From Shewanella sairae (lineage in GTDB: Bacteria; Pseudomonadota; Gammaproteobacteria; Enterobacterales; Shewanellaceae), in contig NZ_JAKILT010000001.1 of assembly GCF_023283535.1 (NCBI RefSeq), positions 124,001-188,000 on the forward strand: 64,000 nt of DNA. Reading direction: 5' to 3'. Below, one piece after another: positions 1 to 8,835 of the stretch. Position 1 is the first letter of the stretch. Every line of letters starts with the position of its first letter. Made by a program: the position numbers and the translations under genes. The notes under the pieces were generated by a model. The model was not told the origin of the DNA. It searched no databases and saw only the letters and a list, made by a program, of their open reading frames with translations.

Positions 1-972
1 TGGGTCATTTATTGCAAATAATGGCGCAACGTCATAGACGTCAATTTCATCCAGACAAATCTCATCAGTTAACGCAGGGCAAGTACTGACTTTTGTCATC
101 ACTCTAGCGCCATCTACAACACTGATCTCATGTTGCCAATCATTTTTCATGTCTAATGCCATGGCATTATGTGTGTCGCGTGTCCAGCCTTCGGGCAAGG
201 GGATATCTTTGTTTAGCAATTCTAACGAACCAAAGTAACAGCTAACATTATCACCGTCTTTAAACGTAAACTGACCTGTTGCACCGAGCTCTTGATCATT
301 ACAAGTAATTTGCCCTGATAACGCTTTACCATTTAATAGCAGGCTGCCTTGGTAGGTCTTTTTAGCAGGAAGGATTTCAGTTGGCGGAATGACTTCAACT
401 TGGCCCGCAAAGCATTGCTTATTGGTGTAGGTTGTTTTAGCCGCGGTTAAGCTGGTTAATGCGGCTTCACAGGCATCAGCACTTGGGAAGATATTCTCTT
501 TAAGCTGACTGTTAATTAGAACTTTAGACTCTGCGCTGCAGAAAAAGTGGTCATCAGTCGATAGTGTGCTGGTAAAGGTATTTTCACAGAGTTGGTCATC
601 GATAATGTCAAATAACGGCGTCGAGGGTTCCAGTGGAATACTTGGAATGCTAGGGTCGACCGGAATAGACGGCTCTAACGGAATACTTGGAATGCTAGGG
701 TCAACCGGAATAGACGGCTCTAACGGAATGCTTGGAATGCTAGGGTCAACCGGAATAGACGGCTCTAACGGAATGCTTGGAATGCTAGGGTCGACCGGAA
801 TAGATGGCTCTAACGGAATGCTTGGAATGCTAGGGTCAACCGGAATAGACGGCTCTAACGGAATGCTAGGAATACTCGGTTCGCCAGGAACTGAAGGTTC
901 ATTGGAATTATCGTCAGATGAACAGCCGATCATAAGGTTGCTTATCACTACAGCAAGTATAAGTTTTTTCAT
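1..972 (-). CDS. Proline-rich surface lipoprotein, 3' end outside window
   Basis: The reading frame is open from an ATG at 972 down to base 1, so the protein is at least 324 residues and continues outside the window. The first residues form a lipoprotein signal (MKKLILAVVISNLMIGC) with lipobox LMIGC; Cys17 would be lipidated. The next residues are SSDDN, then a proline-rich stalk of about 90 residues built from a 15-residue repeat (PSIPVDPSIPSIPLE). After the stalk comes a cysteine-rich globular part with several short segments of the type ITC...G.F.F.DGDNVSCYFG. I do not recognise the family. The stalk suggests an outer-membrane lipoprotein that projects its C-terminal domain from the surface. 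No Asp follows the lipidated Cys, so outer-membrane sorting is plausible (inference). The plus-strand frame over the repeat is only the shadow of this gene. Confidence 0.8.
   Translation of the reverse strand, partial: MKKLILAVVISNLMIGCSSDDNSNEPSVPGEPSIPSIPLEPSIPVDPSIPSIPLEPSIPVDPSIPSIPLEPSIPVDPSIPSIPLEPSIPVDPSIPSIPLEPSIPVDPSIPSIPLEPSTPLFDIIDDQLCENTFTSTLSTDDHFFCSAESKVLINSQLKENIFPSADACEAALTSLTAAKTTYTNKQCFAGQVEVIPPTEILPAKKTYQGSLLLNGKALSGQITCNDQELGATGQFTFKDGDNVSCYFGSLELLNKDIPLPEGWTRDTHNAMALDMKNDWQHEISVVDGARVMTKVSTCPALTDEICLDEIDVYDVAPLFAINDP
635..901. repeat. 45-bp tandem repeat, five units plus a degenerate sixth
   Basis: Five nearly identical 45-bp units begin at 635, 680, 725, 770 and 815. 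A diverged sixth covers about 860-901. Being a multiple of three, the unit keeps the lipoprotein frame and encodes a 15-residue Pro-x-x-Pro stalk on the minus strand. Units differ by only one to three bases, which indicates recent expansion or homogenisation. Confidence 0.95.
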
Positions 973-1004
973 TCATTTTTCTCATCGCTAAAAGCAAAGT
1001 TGCT

Positions 1005-1040
1005 TTCTCTAAACGCTATCTTTTAATAGCGTTTAGAGAA
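1005..1040. repeat. 15-bp-arm inverted repeat in the lipoprotein leader
   Basis: Arms 1005-1019 and 1026-1040 are perfect complements separated by six bases. It lies about 33-68 bp upstream of the lipoprotein start. There is no T-run on either side, so it is not a classic terminator. It could be an RNA hairpin in the leader or an operator. Confidence 0.7.
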
Positions 1041-1257
1041 GAGGGCTTTGAGCGAGTGTAAACAGCGGTACGTTAGCGTTAATAAAAAGGGGAGCAGATT
1101 TAATATAAAGACGACAGGAAAGTTTCAAAATTTAGTTTTTTAGTGGATATCCAGAAAAATAGGCAGGGTATTATCTCAATAAACACTTAAAAAATATAAT
1201 TTTTATTTTGTTAAGTGATTAATAGTAAAGGTTAAATCTATATTGTTTTTTTGGGGG

Positions 1258-1295
1258 ATTCTATTGCTCTTTTTTAGCCTTAAGAGCAATAGAAT
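1258..1295. repeat. 14-bp-arm inverted repeat between avtA and the lipoprotein gene
   Basis: Arms 1258-1271 and 1282-1295 pair perfectly around a 10-base spacer. It lies 60 bp past the 3' end of avtA. A proper T-tract is missing, though it may still act as a transcription end or RNA-stabilising hairpin for avtA. The rest of 973-1354 shows nothing else recognisable. Confidence 0.65.
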
Positions 1296-1354
1296 GATGC
1301 GTTTCTGCGAGGGAATAGCCCTAAAGACGGGTCTATAAAAACGGGCGAGTTGAA

Positions 1355-2608
1355 CTATGATTGCGTCGAATAAGCGTTAGCGACCTCTTCACTAATAATT
1401 GCAATACCGGCACGCATTTTTGCTTCATCTTGCACATAGTTCATGCGCAAACATTGACACGCATGTTCCCAATCATCTTCGAGTCCAAAGAAGAAATACT
1501 CACCAGGCACAATTAATACCCCGCGCTCTTTTAAGCGCTGATACAGCTCCATGGTAGTAATCGGTAATTCATCAAACCAAAGCCAAAGGAACATGGCGCC
1601 TTCTGGTTTATGAATTCTAAAGCGGTTATCACTAATCGATTGCTGTAACAGCTCAACCGCAAAGGCCGATTTTTGCTGGTAAAACGGCTTAATGACGGTT
1701 TCGCTTAATTTAAGTAGATCACCAGAATCAATCATGTGTTTAGCAATCGCAGGGCCAAAGCCGCCTGGAGCTAAACTGATAATCGCATTGAGGTTAGATA
1801 GCGCAGCGGTGATTTCTTCACTGGCAATCACAATGCCAGTGCGCACGCCAGGCAAACCAAGTTTCGACAGGCTCATACACAAGATGGTATTGCTGTTCCA
1901 AAATGGCGTGACGTCTTCAAAAATGATATTAGGAAACGGCGTGCCATAAGCGTTATCAATGATCAGCGGAATATTATTGGCGCGAGCGAGTTCATCCAGT
2001 TTTATTACTTCATCGTCAGTAAGCACGTTGCCTGTTGGGTTGGTTGGTCGAGACACACAAATTGCCGCAACTGAATCGTCAATGGTGAGTTGGTCAAAGT
2101 CTACATGGTATTTAAACATGCGATTATCGAGCATCTCGATTTCAGGACGATAAGAGACAAAAATATCATCATCTAAACCTGCATCGTTATAACCAATATA
2201 CTCAGGGGCTAATGGCAGTAGTATTTTCTTGTGGCTGCCATCAGTTTGTTTACCGGCTAATAAGTTAAACAGATAAAAAAAGGCGCTTTGGCTGCCGTTG
2301 GTTAAACTGATGTTCTTTTCGCTAATATCCCAGCCATAGGTTTGTTTGAGTAAATTAGCTAAGGCGCTTAAAAAACTGTCTTTACCTTGAGGACCATCAT
2401 AGTTACTGAGGGCGGCAACTAACTCGCCCTTAGCCAGCATATCTGCCGCAGCTTGGTTAAAATAATCTTGCATTGCTGGAATGTTTGCTGGGTTGCCTCC
2501 CCCGAGCATGATCGCGCCAGGTGTGTTTAAGCCGTCATTAAGATCGTCCATTAATTGGGTAATGCCGGAGTAACGATTAAATTTTTCACCAAACTTTGAA
2601 AACTGCAT
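1355..2608 (-). CDS. avtA: Valine--pyruvate aminotransferase
   Basis: This PLP-dependent fold-type I aminotransferase interconverts valine plus pyruvate and 2-oxoisovalerate plus alanine in the cytoplasm. The protein is colinear with E. coli AvtA nearly throughout: GGGNPANIP near the N-terminus, CVSRPTNPTGNV, the PLP-binding stretch DNAYGTPFP, and the Schiff-base lysine in MSLSKLGLPG. The length of about 417 residues fits the family. An upstream GTG at 2623 adds only MVKDG; I chose the ATG at 2608 because MQFSKFGEKF aligns with the E. coli start. It is transcribed alone and diverges from sbcD. Confidence 0.95.
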   Translation of the reverse strand: MQFSKFGEKFNRYSGITQLMDDLNDGLNTPGAIMLGGGNPANIPAMQDYFNQAAADMLAKGELVAALSNYDGPQGKDSFLSALANLLKQTYGWDISEKNISLTNGSQSAFFYLFNLLAGKQTDGSHKKILLPLAPEYIGYNDAGLDDDIFVSYRPEIEMLDNRMFKYHVDFDQLTIDDSVAAICVSRPTNPTGNVLTDDEVIKLDELARANNIPLIIDNAYGTPFPNIIFEDVTPFWNSNTILCMSLSKLGLPGVRTGIVIASEEITAALSNLNAIISLAPGGFGPAIAKHMIDSGDLLKLSETVIKPFYQQKSAFAVELLQQSISDNRFRIHKPEGAMFLWLWFDELPITTMELYQRLKERGVLIVPGEYFFFGLEDDWEHACQCLRMNYVQDEAKMRAGIAIISEEVANAYSTQS

Positions 2609-2759
2609 GCCATCTTTTACCACTATTGCCTAAGTATGCTTGTAGTAACAAGACTCAGAATAAAGTGCACTCATTTTTTCAGTTTTTAGTGACTAATTTG
2701 GCATTCATCATGGTTTACTGAATAAATCGTAAAATTTTTGTTCAATTGCTCAGTTTTAA

Positions 2760-2777
2760 TCAACTGTGTGCAGTTGA
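2760..2777. promoter_or_regulatory. Palindrome in the avtA-sbcD divergent promoter region
   Basis: TCAACTG and CAGTTGA flank a TGTG spacer. It lies about 150 bp upstream of avtA and 180 bp upstream of sbcD, so it could be an operator for either gene. The cognate regulator is not identified. Confidence 0.4.
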
Positions 2778-2896
2778 GCGCGGGCTTGATTGCTGATGGA
2801 TAATGCAGTCGATTTACTCGCGCTGAATGACCTATTGTGTAATAGGCTGAGTTTTCTTACTATCTAGCTTATTAAAATGAACAGTTAAAACGGAAA

Positions 2897-2910
2897 GTTA
2901 GCGCGCTAAC
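2897..2910. promoter_or_regulatory. Perfect palindrome upstream of sbcD
   Basis: GTTAGCGCGCTAAC is a perfect 14-bp palindrome lying 47 bp before the sbcD start, where a promoter or operator would be expected. It does not match the LexA consensus. No regulator can be named from the sequence. Confidence 0.4.
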
Positions 2911-2957
2911 CCTTAACTGGCGCGTCGCCGTATCCCCCCATTGTAAAACGAGACAAC

Positions 2958-4103
2958 ATGAAATTTATCCATACCTCTGACTGGCATATTGGCAGGCAGC
3001 TGCATAATCAAAGCTTGCTTGATGATCAGCGCTTTGTTTTAGATCAAATCGTTGAACTTGCAAGCCAGCATGATGTTGATGCCGTGGTGGTTGCCGGTGA
3101 TATATATGACCGCTCAATTCCGCCCGCTAATGCAGTCGCGTTATTGGATGATGTGGTGAATCGCTTGGTCAATGAGTTAAACATTCCGCTGATTATGATT
3201 GCGGGGAATCATGATGGTCATGAGCGCCTAGGCTTTGCTGCAAGGCAGATGAATGACAGTGGTCTGCATATTATTGGACCATTGAGTAAAGACGTCAGAA
3301 CCATTGAGCTACAAGGTAAACAAGGTAATGCTGTATTTTACGGTTTGCCTTATGCCGACCCTGCGACTGTGCGCCATGTCTTTGACTGTGAAGTGAGTAC
3401 CCATGAAGAGGCGATGGCGAAGTTGCTAGAGCAAGTGCATGAGCACGATAGCCATGGTTTGCCCAAAATTGTGGTGAGCCATTGTTTCCTCGATGGTGGT
3501 AGTGAGTCTGAATCTGAAAGGCCATTGAGTATTGGCGGCGCAGATAAGATCTCGCCGACGTTATTCACGCCTTTTAATTACACCGCACTCGGGCATTTAC
3601 ATGGGCCGCAATATAAGGGCGCAGAGCATGTGCGTTACAGCGGCTCAATGCTCAAATACTCCTTTAGTGAGCAACACCAAAATAAGTCGGTCACTTTAGT
3701 TGACATCGCTGAAGATGGCGCAGCCAGTTTTGAACTATTACCGTTAACCGCTATGCGCGATGTGCGCATTATCGAGGGGTTAATGGCAGAGCTGTTAGAG
3801 CAGGGTAAAACCGATGCTCACAATCAAGACTATTTGATGGTTAGACTGACCGATAAAAACGCCATTTTAGATGCTATGGGTAAACTCAGGGATGTATATC
3901 CTAATGTCTTGCATTTAGAGCGCACTGGACTGATGAGCGACAACACCAAAGTTGAGCTGAGCCGCGATCATATTAAAAAGGGTGAGCTTGATATGTTCAG
4001 CGATTTTTTCGCTCAAGTCTCAGGTGAGCCGATGACAGATGAGCAGCAACAAGCAATGACTGCTGCGATAGAAGAGTTACATAAAGTGGAGCGCACAGCA
4101 TGA
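2958..4103 (+). CDS. sbcD: Exonuclease SbcCD, nuclease subunit SbcD
   Basis: This Mre11-type nuclease subunit acts with SbcC to cut hairpins and protein-blocked DNA ends during replication and repair. The calcineurin-like phosphoesterase motifs are in order: DWH at residues 8-10, GDIYDR around Asp48, GNHD at 83-86, SHCF near 175 and GHLHG near 211. These supply the Mn-binding Asp and His residues. The 381 residues are within the usual range. The start is fixed by the conserved MKFIHTSDWH opening. The stop overlaps the sbcC start by 4 bp (ATGA), so the two subunits are translationally coupled. Confidence 0.96.
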   Translation: MKFIHTSDWHIGRQLHNQSLLDDQRFVLDQIVELASQHDVDAVVVAGDIYDRSIPPANAVALLDDVVNRLVNELNIPLIMIAGNHDGHERLGFAARQMNDSGLHIIGPLSKDVRTIELQGKQGNAVFYGLPYADPATVRHVFDCEVSTHEEAMAKLLEQVHEHDSHGLPKIVVSHCFLDGGSESESERPLSIGGADKISPTLFTPFNYTALGHLHGPQYKGAEHVRYSGSMLKYSFSEQHQNKSVTLVDIAEDGAASFELLPLTAMRDVRIIEGLMAELLEQGKTDAHNQDYLMVRLTDKNAILDAMGKLRDVYPNVLHLERTGLMSDNTKVELSRDHIKKGELDMFSDFFAQVSGEPMTDEQQQAMTAAIEELHKVERTA

Positions 4104-7100
4104 GACCATTAACGCTTGAGATGTGTGCTTTTGGCCCATTTGCTTCAACCCAAGTTACCGACTTTACGGCGCTGGGCTCTAATCCACTATTTTTAATCAA
4201 TGGCCCAACAGGCGCGGGTAAAACCAGCCTGTTAGATGCCATCTGTTTTGCACTGTATGGTAAAACCACAGGCGATGAGCGTGAGGGCAGCCAGATGCGC
4301 TGCGACTTAGCGCCTGACAGCTTATTAACAGAAGTTACCTTTAGCTTTGCTCTCGGCGATAAACAGTATCGTATTCGCCGCGTCCCTGAGCAGCAGCGCG
4401 CGAAAAAAAGTGGTGATGGCTACACGGTGCAAAAACCAGAAGCCCAGTTATATTTCATTGATAGCGATGGCACAGAACATCTGCTGGTGGCCAGTAAAGT
4501 TTCAGAAGCGACGGCTGAAATTGAAACATTAACCGGTTTAGATGCCGATCAGTTCCGTCAAGTGATGGTGTTGCCACAAGGCAAATTCCGCGAGCTATTA
4601 ATGGCAGACTCTAAAGACAGAGAAAAGATCTTTAGCCAGCTGTTTCAGACGCAAATTTATCGCAAAATTGAAGATAAACTCAAGTTTCAAGCATCGGCGA
4701 TTAAAGCTGAGGTGCGCGACCACCGTAATAAGCGTGACGGCATGCTCGCTAACATAGGTCTTGGATCTGATGAACAACTTGCGCAAGAGCTTACCGAGCT
4801 AGAACCAAAGCTTAACGATGCCGCGGTACTAAAGCAGCAAAGTCAGCAGGCGCTAATTGAGGCGAATAAACAGTTTGAGTCAGCTAAGTTACTCAATAGC
4901 GACTTTGCAGCCCTCGATACGCTTAAGCAAACCGCCGTATTACTTGATGATAAAAAACCAATCATCACGCAGCAGCAAGCAAAGCTTGCAAGTGGTCAAC
5001 AGGCGCTGCAACTCAAACCTGTGTTAGACGTGTCGCTTGCCCGCAGCGCAGAAGTTGCACAAGCACAAAGCGCCTGCGTTAAGGCACAGGCGGCGAAAGC
5101 ACAAAGCATACAGGCGCTAGCCAAGAGCCAAGCACAAGTCGATGCCTTGCCTGAACAAGAGCAAAAGCTGCAAAGTGCTCAAAATGAATTGCAGCAACTC
5201 AATCAATTATTGCCGCAATTACAAGGCTTAGATGCGCTGCAGCATCAGGTTAATCAAGCCAGTGTGCAGTTAGAGCAAGCCAAACAAAAAGGCATTAACG
5301 AAAAAGCTCAGTTACAGGCATTGCAAGCACAAAAGCAGCAAGCTGAACTGCAAGTACCGCAATTAGAGTTACTCGCTGCAGAGCAAGTCAACGCGCAGCA
5401 AGCATTGAGCACTCAAACCGACTTGATTGAACGTTATCAGCTTTGGCAACAAGCAAGCCTTGATGCAAATCTTACTGAGCAAGGGTTAGCACAGGCAAAA
5501 GAGAAGGGCGGTCAGCTACGTAATCAGTTTACCGAGGCGCAAACTCAGCATAGGCAGTTACAGCTAGTTTGGCACCGCGGCCAAGCGGCGAGTCTAGCCT
5601 TGCAATTAAGCCCTGGTTCGCCCTGTCCAGTATGTGGTAGTGGAGAGCATCCTAATCCCGCGCAAAGCGCCGAAACGCTGCCAACAGAAGAGCAGCTGCA
5701 ACAGGCGCAGCACGCTGAAGAGTTGGCAAACGAGGCGCTTAATCAAGCGAGGGCGGAATACTCAAGCCTGAATACTAAATATCAAGAACAGTTAAAGCGT
5801 ACCGCTGAGTTATTGCAAAAAATTGGCGAGGCCAGTCAACAATCGCTTGATAACCTGCAATCACAATTGCAACTGCTGCAACAACAATTGCAGCAAACGA
5901 ATGATGCCGCTAAGCAATTAACCCAAATTAGAGGCCAGCTGCAAGAATGGCAAACCAAAGAAAGGGCGCTGCAAACGCAGCTTGAAACAGAGCGAGAGCA
6001 TTTTTCTGAGCAACAAAGCAAACTGGCTGATCTGCAAGGTCAACTTAAACATGCACTCGCGGCAATCCCTGAGCAATATCGCAGCGTGGACGCGTTAAAT
6101 GGCGCGATAGGGCAAGTTAATGCGCAAATAGCAGCTTTGCAAAGTACGATTAATTCGACCCGTCAACATCATAGCCAAGCGGCAGAGTTAGATGCTGCTA
6201 ATACCTCAGCTTTGACGGCAACTGAAACGAGTTTGACTCAAGCAACTGCCCACAGCGATGCAGCCTTAACAGAATTAACTCAACAGTTGCTAAGCGCGGG
6301 CTTTAGCGACCAACAGGCACTGACTCAAGCTTTGTTATCTCAAGACGAGCTTAAAGCGATAACTGATGAAATAAGTCATTATCAGCAAGCGTGCACCGCA
6401 AATGACACCCGATTAACTGCGCTAAATGAAAAATTAGCCGAACAAGTTAAACCTGAGTTAGCTGGGCTAGAGAGCGAACTTAACAATATCCAGAGCCAGC
6501 AACAGGCAGCAGATAATCAATGGCAAACAATACAAGGGCGTGTGACGCAGCTAACTCAAACCCAAAAGCTGCTAAAAGAAGCTGACGCAAAAGCTAAAAA
6601 GCTTGAAGATGAATACGCCGTTATCGGCACATTATCTGATGTTGCCAATGGGCAAACGGGTAACAAAATCAGCCTACAGCGCTTCGTGCTCAGTGTGCTG
6701 CTTGATGATGTGTTACTTGAAGCGAGTCACCGTTTACAGTTAATGAGTAAAGGTCGCTATCGATTGCTGCGCAAAGAAGAACGCGCGAAGGGCAATAAGG
6801 CTTCTGGCTTAGAGTTAGAAGTTGAAGATGCTTACACTTCCAAGGTGCGCCCGGTAGCAACGCTTAGTGGTGGCGAAAGCTTTATGGCGGCGCTGTCGAT
6901 GGCGCTGGGTTTATCCGATGTGGTGCAGGCTTATGCGGGTGGCATTAAGCTTGATACGCTATTTATCGATGAAGGCTTTGGTAGTCTTGATCAAGACTCG
7001 CTAGATTTAGCGGTAAGAACCTTGATGGACTTGCAATCTTCTGGCCGCATGATTGGTGTCATCTCCCATGTGTCTGAGATGAAAGAGCAGATCGGCACCC

Positions 7101-7156
7101 GCATCGACATTAATAAAACCGCTAATGGCAGCGAAATCAGTATAACGCTGCCGTAA
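4100..7156 (+). CDS. sbcC: Exonuclease SbcCD, ATPase subunit SbcC
   Basis: This Rad50-like SMC-family ATPase of 1018 residues partners SbcD. Visible parts: Walker A GPTGAGKT at 35-42, a long Gln- and Ala-rich coiled coil from about 190 to 870, and a zinc-hook CPVC at 509-512 in its middle. The C-terminal ATPase half has the ABC signature LSGGES near 922 and Walker B LFIDEGFG near 954. The coiled coil is very rich in glutamine, as often in Shewanella. It overlaps sbcD by 4 bp. No terminator follows immediately; the next clear hairpin is at 7319. Confidence 0.96.
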   Translation: MRPLTLEMCAFGPFASTQVTDFTALGSNPLFLINGPTGAGKTSLLDAICFALYGKTTGDEREGSQMRCDLAPDSLLTEVTFSFALGDKQYRIRRVPEQQRAKKSGDGYTVQKPEAQLYFIDSDGTEHLLVASKVSEATAEIETLTGLDADQFRQVMVLPQGKFRELLMADSKDREKIFSQLFQTQIYRKIEDKLKFQASAIKAEVRDHRNKRDGMLANIGLGSDEQLAQELTELEPKLNDAAVLKQQSQQALIEANKQFESAKLLNSDFAALDTLKQTAVLLDDKKPIITQQQAKLASGQQALQLKPVLDVSLARSAEVAQAQSACVKAQAAKAQSIQALAKSQAQVDALPEQEQKLQSAQNELQQLNQLLPQLQGLDALQHQVNQASVQLEQAKQKGINEKAQLQALQAQKQQAELQVPQLELLAAEQVNAQQALSTQTDLIERYQLWQQASLDANLTEQGLAQAKEKGGQLRNQFTEAQTQHRQLQLVWHRGQAASLALQLSPGSPCPVCGSGEHPNPAQSAETLPTEEQLQQAQHAEELANEALNQARAEYSSLNTKYQEQLKRTAELLQKIGEASQQSLDNLQSQLQLLQQQLQQTNDAAKQLTQIRGQLQEWQTKERALQTQLETEREHFSEQQSKLADLQGQLKHALAAIPEQYRSVDALNGAIGQVNAQIAALQSTINSTRQHHSQAAELDAANTSALTATETSLTQATAHSDAALTELTQQLLSAGFSDQQALTQALLSQDELKAITDEISHYQQACTANDTRLTALNEKLAEQVKPELAGLESELNNIQSQQQAADNQWQTIQGRVTQLTQTQKLLKEADAKAKKLEDEYAVIGTLSDVANGQTGNKISLQRFVLSVLLDDVLLEASHRLQLMSKGRYRLLRKEERAKGNKASGLELEVEDAYTSKVRPVATLSGGESFMAALSMALGLSDVVQAYAGGIKLDTLFIDEGFGSLDQDSLDLAVRTLMDLQSSGRMIGVISHVSEMKEQIGTRIDINKTANGSEISITLP

Positions 7157-7318
7157 GTTACCTATTGTTGATAATGGCTAAGGCGAATGTATTGGCTAAT
7201 TAAGCGAGTCGATACAAGGGGATTAGCCATTAAAACGACTTTTTATTTACGACTATCTGCTTATTTTGTGCCGCAGATCAGTTTGTATATTGGGTTATTT
7301 TTGATATAACTTGGCATC

Positions 7319-7342
7319 AAACCTCGTTTTGGCGGGGTTTTT
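7319..7342 (+). terminator. Hairpin with T-tract between sbcC and mepM
   Basis: Arms 7319-7326 and 7333-7340 (AAACCTCG / CGGGGTTT, one G-T pair) enclose six bases and run into five Ts. It probably ends the sbcDC transcript before mepM. Confidence 0.6.
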
Positions 7343-7384
7343 CAGTCAAATAGATAATCATAATAACGAAAGTTGAGGCATAGG

Positions 7385-8671
7385 TTGCGCGCAAGTAAAT
7401 TTTCTTTTTCAAATATGTCTAAAAATCGTTTGGCAGGCTTACCTTCTTTGCATCGCAAGGTACTGCTCGGTTCAGTGCTTATTATTGGTTGTGCGATATT
7501 AATGCCAAGCCGCCATGAGTTAATACCACAGCGGATCCCGGTTCAGCTTGACATTGACGCCATTCTTTCCCAAAACATCGCGATTCCGACTACAGAATTA
7601 CTCGAACCCGCTGCCGATTTTCAAAAGCAAATCGTTAAAGGCGATACGTTAAGCGGCTTATTCGAGCAAGGCGGTGTTGATCAGCAAACCATGTATAAGG
7701 TGTTAGAAGCTGACTTAAACGTACTGGCACTTGATACGCTAAAACCGGGCAATAACATCCAGTTTTGGTTAAATGATGCCGGTGAGCTGCAAAAGCTTAG
7801 CCTTTATTTTGACGCGTCTAGACAAGTTATTTTCAGCCGTTTTGATGATGGCTCGTTTAATGTTGACGAAATCAATATTGAAGGGATTTGGCGTGACCGC
7901 GCAGTATCGGGGCAGATCCACGGTTCTTTCTATTTATCAGCGCAAAAAATGGGGCTTAATGCTGGTGAGATCCAGCGTGTTGAGTCGTTATTAAAAGAGA
8001 AGCTTAACTTTGCCCGTGATCTACGTGCAGGCGATAAATTTTCAGTACTGATGAACGATCAGTATATTGATGGTGAAGCAACGGGTAACAGCCATGTGCT
8101 TGGGGTGACTATCGATCGCGGCTCAAGTAGCATCAATGCTTACCAACATTCCGATGGTAACTTTTATGATGAACAAGGTCAGAGTTTAGCAAGAGCGTTT
8201 CAGCGTATTCCTTTAGCTAAAAACTACCGTATTAGTTCGCGTTTTAATCCTCACCGTCACCACCCAGTGACAGGGAGAACATCACCGCATAACGGTACTG
8301 ATTTTGCTATTCCTATTGGCACAAAAATTGTGGCACCGGGCGATGGTATTGTGTCTTTGGTGACCAATCACCGATTTGCCGGCAAGTACATCGTTATTGA
8401 CCATGGTAATAAGTACCGCACCCGTTACTTACATTTATCTAAGTTCCTTGTACACAAAGGGCAGCGAGTATCTCGTGGTCAAGTTATTGGTTTATCAGGT
8501 AATACCGGTCGAGTGACTGGCCCACACTTACATTATGAATTCCATATTAATGGCCGTCCAGTTGACTCTATGAAAGCCAAAATCCCAATGGCAAGTAAGC
8601 TATCTTCAAAACAGATGAGCGAGTTTAGCCAGATAGTGAAAGTCAGAAAAATGATGATGGGAATAGCCTAA
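7385..8671 (+). CDS. mepM: M23-family murein endopeptidase, MepM-like
   Basis: Predicted periplasmic, membrane-anchored peptidoglycan DD-endopeptidase that cuts peptide cross-links for cell-wall growth. After a short basic N-terminus comes one membrane segment (VLLGSVLIIGCAIL). A LysM/OapA-like region follows (VKGDTLSGLFEQGG...LKPGNNIQFW). The C-terminal LytM domain keeps the zinc and catalytic motifs HNGTDFAIPIG and HLHYEF, so it should be active. I chose the TTG at 7385 because GAGG lies six bases upstream; another TTG at 7373 and an ATG at 7415 are alternatives. The overall layout matches E. coli MepM (YebA). Confidence 0.85.
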   Translation: MRASKFSFSNMSKNRLAGLPSLHRKVLLGSVLIIGCAILMPSRHELIPQRIPVQLDIDAILSQNIAIPTTELLEPAADFQKQIVKGDTLSGLFEQGGVDQQTMYKVLEADLNVLALDTLKPGNNIQFWLNDAGELQKLSLYFDASRQVIFSRFDDGSFNVDEINIEGIWRDRAVSGQIHGSFYLSAQKMGLNAGEIQRVESLLKEKLNFARDLRAGDKFSVLMNDQYIDGEATGNSHVLGVTIDRGSSSINAYQHSDGNFYDEQGQSLARAFQRIPLAKNYRISSRFNPHRHHPVTGRTSPHNGTDFAIPIGTKIVAPGDGIVSLVTNHRFAGKYIVIDHGNKYRTRYLHLSKFLVHKGQRVSRGQVIGLSGNTGRVTGPHLHYEFHINGRPVDSMKAKIPMASKLSSKQMSEFSQIVKVRKMMMGIA

Positions 8672-8748
8672 ACTCGTTGATCTCGCGTCGGTTGCCGAGG
8701 CGTATTTAGCGGGTTTAGGCAGTTTTAAAAAATTGATTTAATAAAGCA

Positions 8749-8775
8749 AAAAGCCATCATTCATTGATGGCTTTT
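8749..8775. terminator. Bidirectional terminator between mepM and yiiM
   Basis: Arms AAAAGCCATCA (8749-8759) and TGATGGCTTTT (8765-8775) form an 11-bp stem with a five-base loop. A-rich and T-rich flanks let it serve both convergent genes. Confidence 0.85.
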
Positions 8776-8835
8776 GTTTAGGGTTTTTGAAGGATTAACT
8801 TTTAAGTATCTCCCAAGGTTTACCAAGGGCTACTA

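Noticed and set aside
635..901. CRISPR array
   Set aside because: The repeat units are head-to-tail without spacers and encode a protein stalk.
566..991. Glycine-rich plus-strand frame over the 45-bp repeat
   Set aside because: It is the antisense of the proline-rich lipoprotein, which has a lipobox and an open frame to the window edge; the plus frame is only a by-product of the repeat.
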